The notes under the pieces: model-generated
What the model was told of the DNA's origin: nothing
The model's input: only the letters and a program-made list of their open reading frames with translations
The model's database searches: none
Assembly: GCA_032629725.1 (NCBI GenBank)
Contig: JAFEVB010000012.1
Location: 744,001-808,000, forward strand
Source: Gremmenia infestans
Taxonomy: Eukaryota; Ascomycota; Leotiomycetes; Helotiales; Hamatocanthoscyphaceae
Direction: 5' to 3'
Length of the DNA: 64,000 nucleotides
Part shown: in pieces, positions 59,830-64,000 of the stretch
Position numbering within the stretch: the stretch's first letter is position 1
How the letters are laid out: every line of letters starts with the position of its first letter
Position numbers and translations under genes: made by a program

Positions 59830-60502
59830 CTACAAAGTAACGAAAGCAATAAAAGCAAGCGCTCCCATAGCGAACGCCGAGGCCTGCAACTGAGCCGCAC
59901 CACTCTTTGACGTTGGCGAAGAAGCAGCCGGAGTAGTAGTAGGAGCAGTTACTGGCGGGGCGACAGTGGTGGTATTTGCTGAAGAGCCCGGTGCAGAAGT
60001 GACGGTGCTGGAAGGAGCACTCGAGGAAGACGGTGTCGCTTCCCTATTTCCATCAACACTCCAAGCCGTAGAAGCATGGCCGGCTACCTTGGCCGTGACG
60101 TGGAATACACCCGAGCAGGCTTGACCAGCAGAGCCAGCACACACGCGACAGAATTGCTTGTCGTCGTAGCTGGAGTCGAACTTGACGCTGTAGGTTAGGG
60201 AGGTTGAGACATTGGTCCATGTTTTGATACCGGTGTCTAGTTCATTGTAAGTGCTTGTACATAGTAGGGAGAATTATGGGACTCTTACGAATCGAATCTC
60301 CGGTGAATTCTTTGGTCTTTGCGCAGTTGAGTGCCATGTCAGACGTGTCCCCAGAGAAGTTGACATCCCATGAGACGATCAATGAGTCGCCATCTGCAAC
60401 AGTTAAGTTGGTGGTGCCAGGCACGGGATAGAGAAAGCTGAAGCAACTGGCGGTGGAAGCTAACAGTGCGACTGGAATGAGGGTCTTGAGTGAGGGAGAC
60501 AT
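59830..60502 (-). CDS. GPI-anchored Kre9/Knh1-like cell-surface protein
   Basis: Exons 60502-60289 and 60236-59830 give 206 aa. A signal peptide (MSPSLKTLIPVALLASTAS) is followed by a small beta-type domain with LYPVPGTTNLTVADGDSLIV and SWDVNF, the pattern of Ser/Thr-rich GPI proteins with a Kre9/Knh1-like N-terminal domain. Four or more Cys residues (LNCAKT, FCRVCAGSAGQAC) likely make disulfides. A Ser/Thr/Pro/Ala stalk of about 60 residues leads to a hydrophobic C-terminus (LQASAFAMGALAFIAFVTL) that serves as a GPI signal, with a plausible attachment site around SKSGAA. Likely attached to the plasma membrane or wall glucan. Relatives contribute to beta-1,6-glucan assembly or adhesion; the role here is inferred. 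Confidence 0.86.
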
Positions 60503-61608
60503 TGTTGAAGTCTGAAGAATGGATTCCGATTTTGAACAAGAGACTAAATTTATTTAAAAGTGTCGAAATATGTGATGGAGATGAGTTGAGATGAGATGTA
60601 GAATGAAGAGAAACAAATTCAAACGCAGACACCACAGACTATATATGAAGGACGACAAGAGGCTTTTACGAACCTAAACACATTTACGCACAATAATCAC
60701 TAGCGAACCATAGAACAACCATCAGTATATTTCGTAAGTTGAGGCGCATCGTGAAAGGGAGCCTAGCTCAGATTCGGGGCTTGCAAAAGCTTGGGGGCGC
60801 AGGCGCAGGCGCGTTGGACGGCTCTGATTGGCGAAAATGAACGAAGGCGGAGCAAAGCGAGACTGAACGGCGGAGCTTACTATTTTTAAACCTACCTACT
60901 ATAAAGAATACCTATGTTGATTTGTTTCAGCCTGAGCCTATTTAGGCTAGCTACTTGAATGATGGAAGGAGCGACGTGAGTCGCGAAATGTTTGCCTGGT
61001 TTGGAGATTGAACTGGCTGATGGCTACTGTAGACTAAAGAGGCTAAATACGACTCGGAAATCTCGACTAAGGAGTTTTGAAAGTCTAGTACCTACTATAA
61101 TTCGTATGATTACCTCGAGGCCTGGCCTTTCTGGCTCTAGTGCGGGCTCCCAAGGAATCAGAGAAACCTTCCAGCAAAGTAGTAGCCCCTGAATTCCGTC
61201 TTCAGGTTCGCTCGCAATGACCCCTCCGAGAAAAGAAGATAGCCATCTTAGAGAGGGAAGTACTCGAGATGAGAATCATAATTACAGTTGAAATCCCCAG
61301 AAATCATCTTGGCCAATTTTCTGCAAAACACGAATCGCCAAATGCATAATGTGATGGGATATAGAATGTGCATTTGGATCCCCCAACTTCCCCGGCCTTG
61401 CACAAGTCGCACTACTCCAGCCCATGGACAGAATAGAAAAGAAGAGAGAAAGACAAACATAGGAAAACGACGACTCCAAATTCAAATCCGCATCATTAGA
61501 ATAACACATTCCTTCATGCACTTTCATTTCGTCCTTCAAAACCAAAAAGCGTATATTCCAACACCCATGATCCATCCTGGTCCTTCCCTCCTACGCCTAT
61601 CCCAATAA
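60503..61608. other. intergenic, no gene seen
   Basis: Promoter of the GPI-protein gene and 3' flank of the small membrane protein gene. A short GGGGGCGCAGGCGCAGGCGC patch lies near 60792. Nothing else recognised. Confidence 0.55.
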
Positions 61609-62047
61609 TCAAAACCAGAAAAGTCCTACCCCTACAATACTAAGCAAGAGCAAACCACCCACCACAAGCAAACTGCCTAAAAAGCCCATCAACACACCAT
61701 TATCTCTTTCCTTCTCCGCCCTAGAAACCTCAACCGTCATACAGTCGCATTGAAACGTGCCGTAAGATCCAGAATCAAAATCAGATTTAGAACCGGACCC
61801 CTTCTCAATCTCCGACGGCGTGATGACTTTTTTGTCGATATCCACTAGGTGGATTTCTGGGAGGTAGGTCCTGAGTTTCTTGAGTAGTGATATCGATCTG
61901 TCTCCGACGACGTTGATGGGTTGCGTTTTAGTATCGAGACTGAGACTGATGTCGTGCAGCTCGAGAGATTTCTCAGTCTTTAGATGTGTAAGCAGGAGTA
62001 AGCTCTTGAAATCAGGAGCAGAGACTTACATTAGGAGAGGGAGACAT
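61609..62047 (-). CDS. small tail-anchored membrane protein of unknown function
   Basis: Exons 62047-62030 (six codons, MSPSPN) and 61977-61609 give 128 aa; the intron GTAAGT..CTAAAG is 52 bases. The first 60 residues are amphipathic (LELHDISLSLDTKTQP, LLKKLRTYLPEIHLVDIDKK). A short acidic stretch and a CDC motif follow, then a single strong C-terminal helix (GFLGSLLVVGGLLLLSIVGV) ending GLFWF. This is the layout of a tail-anchored protein inserted after translation into ER or another membrane. I do not recognise a family. Confidence 0.65.
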
Positions 62048-62828
62048 TTTGATTGTTGTGCTTGTCCTCTTTTGAAAGTGGAGGAAGATGAAGTAAGTGC
62101 AAAGTGGAAATATCGTAATCGAGAAGGTTGGTACTGAAGAGCATAGTAACAGACTAAATGAGATAGTTTAATAGTAATATATCGCACGATTCATGTGTTG
62201 TTCAGATGTCTCTGATAAGAGCTGCAGGTGCCCACGTCGTGAGGCACACCTCAGAATCTCAGATCCCAGATAAGGCAGGGTGGGTGGAGTGTGTTGGCAT
62301 GTGATGGACGGGCCGCATTTACGCATCCATAATACTCGCGTAGCTTGTGAATTCAGCGAAAGAAATACACCAGATAGGAGTAGGGTAGAAACATGACTTA
62401 TACACCGACTTTCCTAAGACGAGGTATTGTCCGCTTGTCTCATAAAGCCGAACGCTCTTCTGGCCTAACGTGTAAGGCTTGGCTTACTCGAGCGCCCCTA
62501 CCTGGTCACAACACTTGACACCTACATCCCCAGGAAAGGATATATTAAAACACGTAATTTTATTCACCTCCTTTTTAGATATCCATAGATATGGAGACTT
62601 TATACAAACAAGCAAGCCGATGTCTTAGCTATGTAGCTAGATCTTAAAGACAAATGAAAAATAAAAGGGGGTATTCGCAAATTTGCTTTCCATCTGGCCA
62701 TCATATGCGCGTATGTCTCCTTCTCTCCAAGGGGTATCAATCTAATTACTTCTCTCGCCTCAATACCAACAAATGAAATCGGCCCCTTAATTATGGTTTC
62801 TCCCAGGTACAGATGGGGCTCGGTAATG
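62048..62828. other. intergenic, no gene seen
   Basis: Promoter of the small membrane protein gene and 3' flank of the coiled-coil gene. Nothing recognised. Confidence 0.55.
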
Positions 62829-64000
62829 TCACCGACCTAGCGGTAGCGGTCCCCCACCACTTCCATACCCATCATCGACTGTACTCTCATCATCATCATA
62901 AAAGCCCGCATCACTGAAGCCCTGCGCATCTGCGGCGTCTGGATCGTAACTACTCTTGCGCATCATAGGCGGTGTTCTCGGCTCTGGCGCCTTGCCTTGC
63001 TTTTTCGGCGTCATGTTGCGTGGTCGATTTGCTAACTGAGCGGATGTGAAGCGCTGGCCTGTGCTGCCGAAGGCGGTAGGCTGTGGTGATACTCTGGATG
63101 CAGTGCTACTTTCTTATCAGTATTCAGAAATGGTAGGTTTAGGAGAAAGGGTAATTACCTGGCTGGTGGAGTTAACAGACCGCCAAGGAAAGACTGTGTT
63201 GATGGACTAGGGTTATGGCGACTTGAGTTTTGTCTACTCGGAGTCCTCGACCTACTCCCATTACCCGCATCAGTATCCCTTGATTTTCTCCAATTCCCCC
63301 AAGCTGCTGCGAGTGGGCCAACTGCTTGCGCCATCCGTGGAGTCGCAGCATCGCGCAGTGAAGCAGCAATGTTGGGCAAACTTATTGCAGAACCACCATT
63401 CATGGCTCTTTCCCTCTCCTGCTCCTCCATCTGCAAGTTGGCGCTGAGGCGAATAGCAGCGTCCTTGAGCTGTTCAGGGTTGAAGTTCTCACTCGATATC
63501 GAGGTCACAATATCTTGAAGATCACCCTTGCGAACAGCAAGTAGCTCGCGCAACCACATGATTTCGTCGTCGCGCTTGGAGATCTTGATTGGAGCGTCTA
63601 CATCAAGAGTTGCGAGTGTAGCTTCCAATTTCTCGATTGTTTGCTCGCGATCTTGCAGCTGTTCTTGCAGGACCATGATAGATTCGCGGAGAGCTTGAGG
63701 GGAAATCTTCTCTGGAAGTTCCGTGACACGGGATACAGCTTGTTGCTGATCAGGCACAGAAACTGATGTCGTTATTTGTGGCAGGAGTACGGGGACACTT
63801 CCACTAGCTGAACGTGCGGCCTTGGCTGCTGCATTCGCGGCTTCGTTGGCAATCTCGAGTCGTTCCTCCAGGTGTTGAACACGATCTTGCAGATGTTCGG
63901 TCTTGGATGAGGAAAGAGAAAGGCGTTCCAGAAGATGTTGTTCCGAGCGTTGAGCATCTTCAATAGCATTGCCAAGTTGTCGTTCATGCTGAGTCTGGAG
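62829..64000 (-). CDS. long coiled-coil protein, C-terminal part (continues beyond window)
   Basis: Exons >64000-63159 and 63108-62829 on the minus strand; the 5' part lies beyond the window. The visible 373 residues begin inside a coiled coil with clear heptads (HLQDRVQHLEERLEIANEAA; ALRESIMVLQEQLQDREQTI), then KRDDEIMWLRELLAVRKGDL, then a conserved-looking block RDAATPRMAQAVGPLAAAW with WRKSRD, and a disordered Ser/Thr/Arg-rich end. The last exon adds PRNMTPKKQ and an acidic C-terminus with YDPDAADAQGFSDAGFYDD. This resembles the large ascomycete golgin- or myosin-tail-like coiled-coil proteins. A tethering or scaffold role is likely, but the organelle is not readable. Confidence 0.82.

Noticed and set aside
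61248..61608. Overlapping open frames on both strands of 70-106 aa
   Set aside because: They overlap each other on opposite strands, lack splice or domain support and lie in a spacer between well-supported genes.

Overview
This window looks like nuclear DNA of a filamentous ascomycete. Most genes are split by short introns (about 45-70 bases) with GT..AG ends and CTAAC/CTAAT branch sites, and the gene families are typical of Pezizomycotina: a Zn2Cys6 regulator, a GH92 mannosidase, an endoglucanase V-like protein, a Kre9/Knh1-like GPI protein, P450s, a CSC1-type channel and a fungal EutQ-like cupin. The class is an inference; the protein styles fit Leotiomycetes (Helotiales) best. I found no tRNA, rRNA or CRISPR. 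Exon coordinates were worked out by hand; where all junction phases close into one open frame I treat the model as reliable.

Layout. 1-5.9 kb: the 3' end of an MFS exporter, a Ser/Thr-rich membrane-anchored secreted protein and a four-exon GH92 alpha-mannosidase. 5.9-7.5 kb is an AT-rich gene desert. 7.5-12.8 kb: a small nuclear-type protein whose last coding exon is present twice, a secreted Ser/Thr-rich protein with a class V chitinase-like tail, and an F-box-like protein. 12.8-21.4 kb: long regulatory spacers around a small protein and a convergent Zn2Cys6 regulator. 21.4-29 kb: a 1135-aa disordered protein with an N-myristoylation signal, convergent with an 878-aa protein carrying a PD...EAK nuclease-like signature. 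29-31.2 kb holds broken fragments (a ROK1-like helicase piece, a frameshifted kinase). 32.3-37 kb: an intact LAT-type amino acid permease, a decayed NmrA-like reductase and a small charged protein. 37-41 kb is decayed: a P450 pseudogene and a 455-bp hAT-type MITE. 41.4-44.8 kb: a CSC1/OSCA-type channel. 45-49.7 kb: a frameshifted small gene, a EutQ-like cupin and an endoglucanase V-like protein. 50.3-57 kb: a ketopantoate reductase-like enzyme, a 12-exon P450 and an acetamidase-type amidase, all intact and on the same strand. 57.6-64 kb: a Ulp1-like peptidase, a GPI protein, a small tail-anchored protein and the C-terminal part of a long coiled-coil protein that runs off the window.

Functionally the window mixes housekeeping (channel, permease, coiled-coil protein), secretion and cell-wall genes, and a possible small catabolic or tailoring group (reductase, P450, amidase) with no biosynthetic backbone gene. 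Intact genes alternate with decayed copies, suggesting a region with gene turnover and transposon activity.
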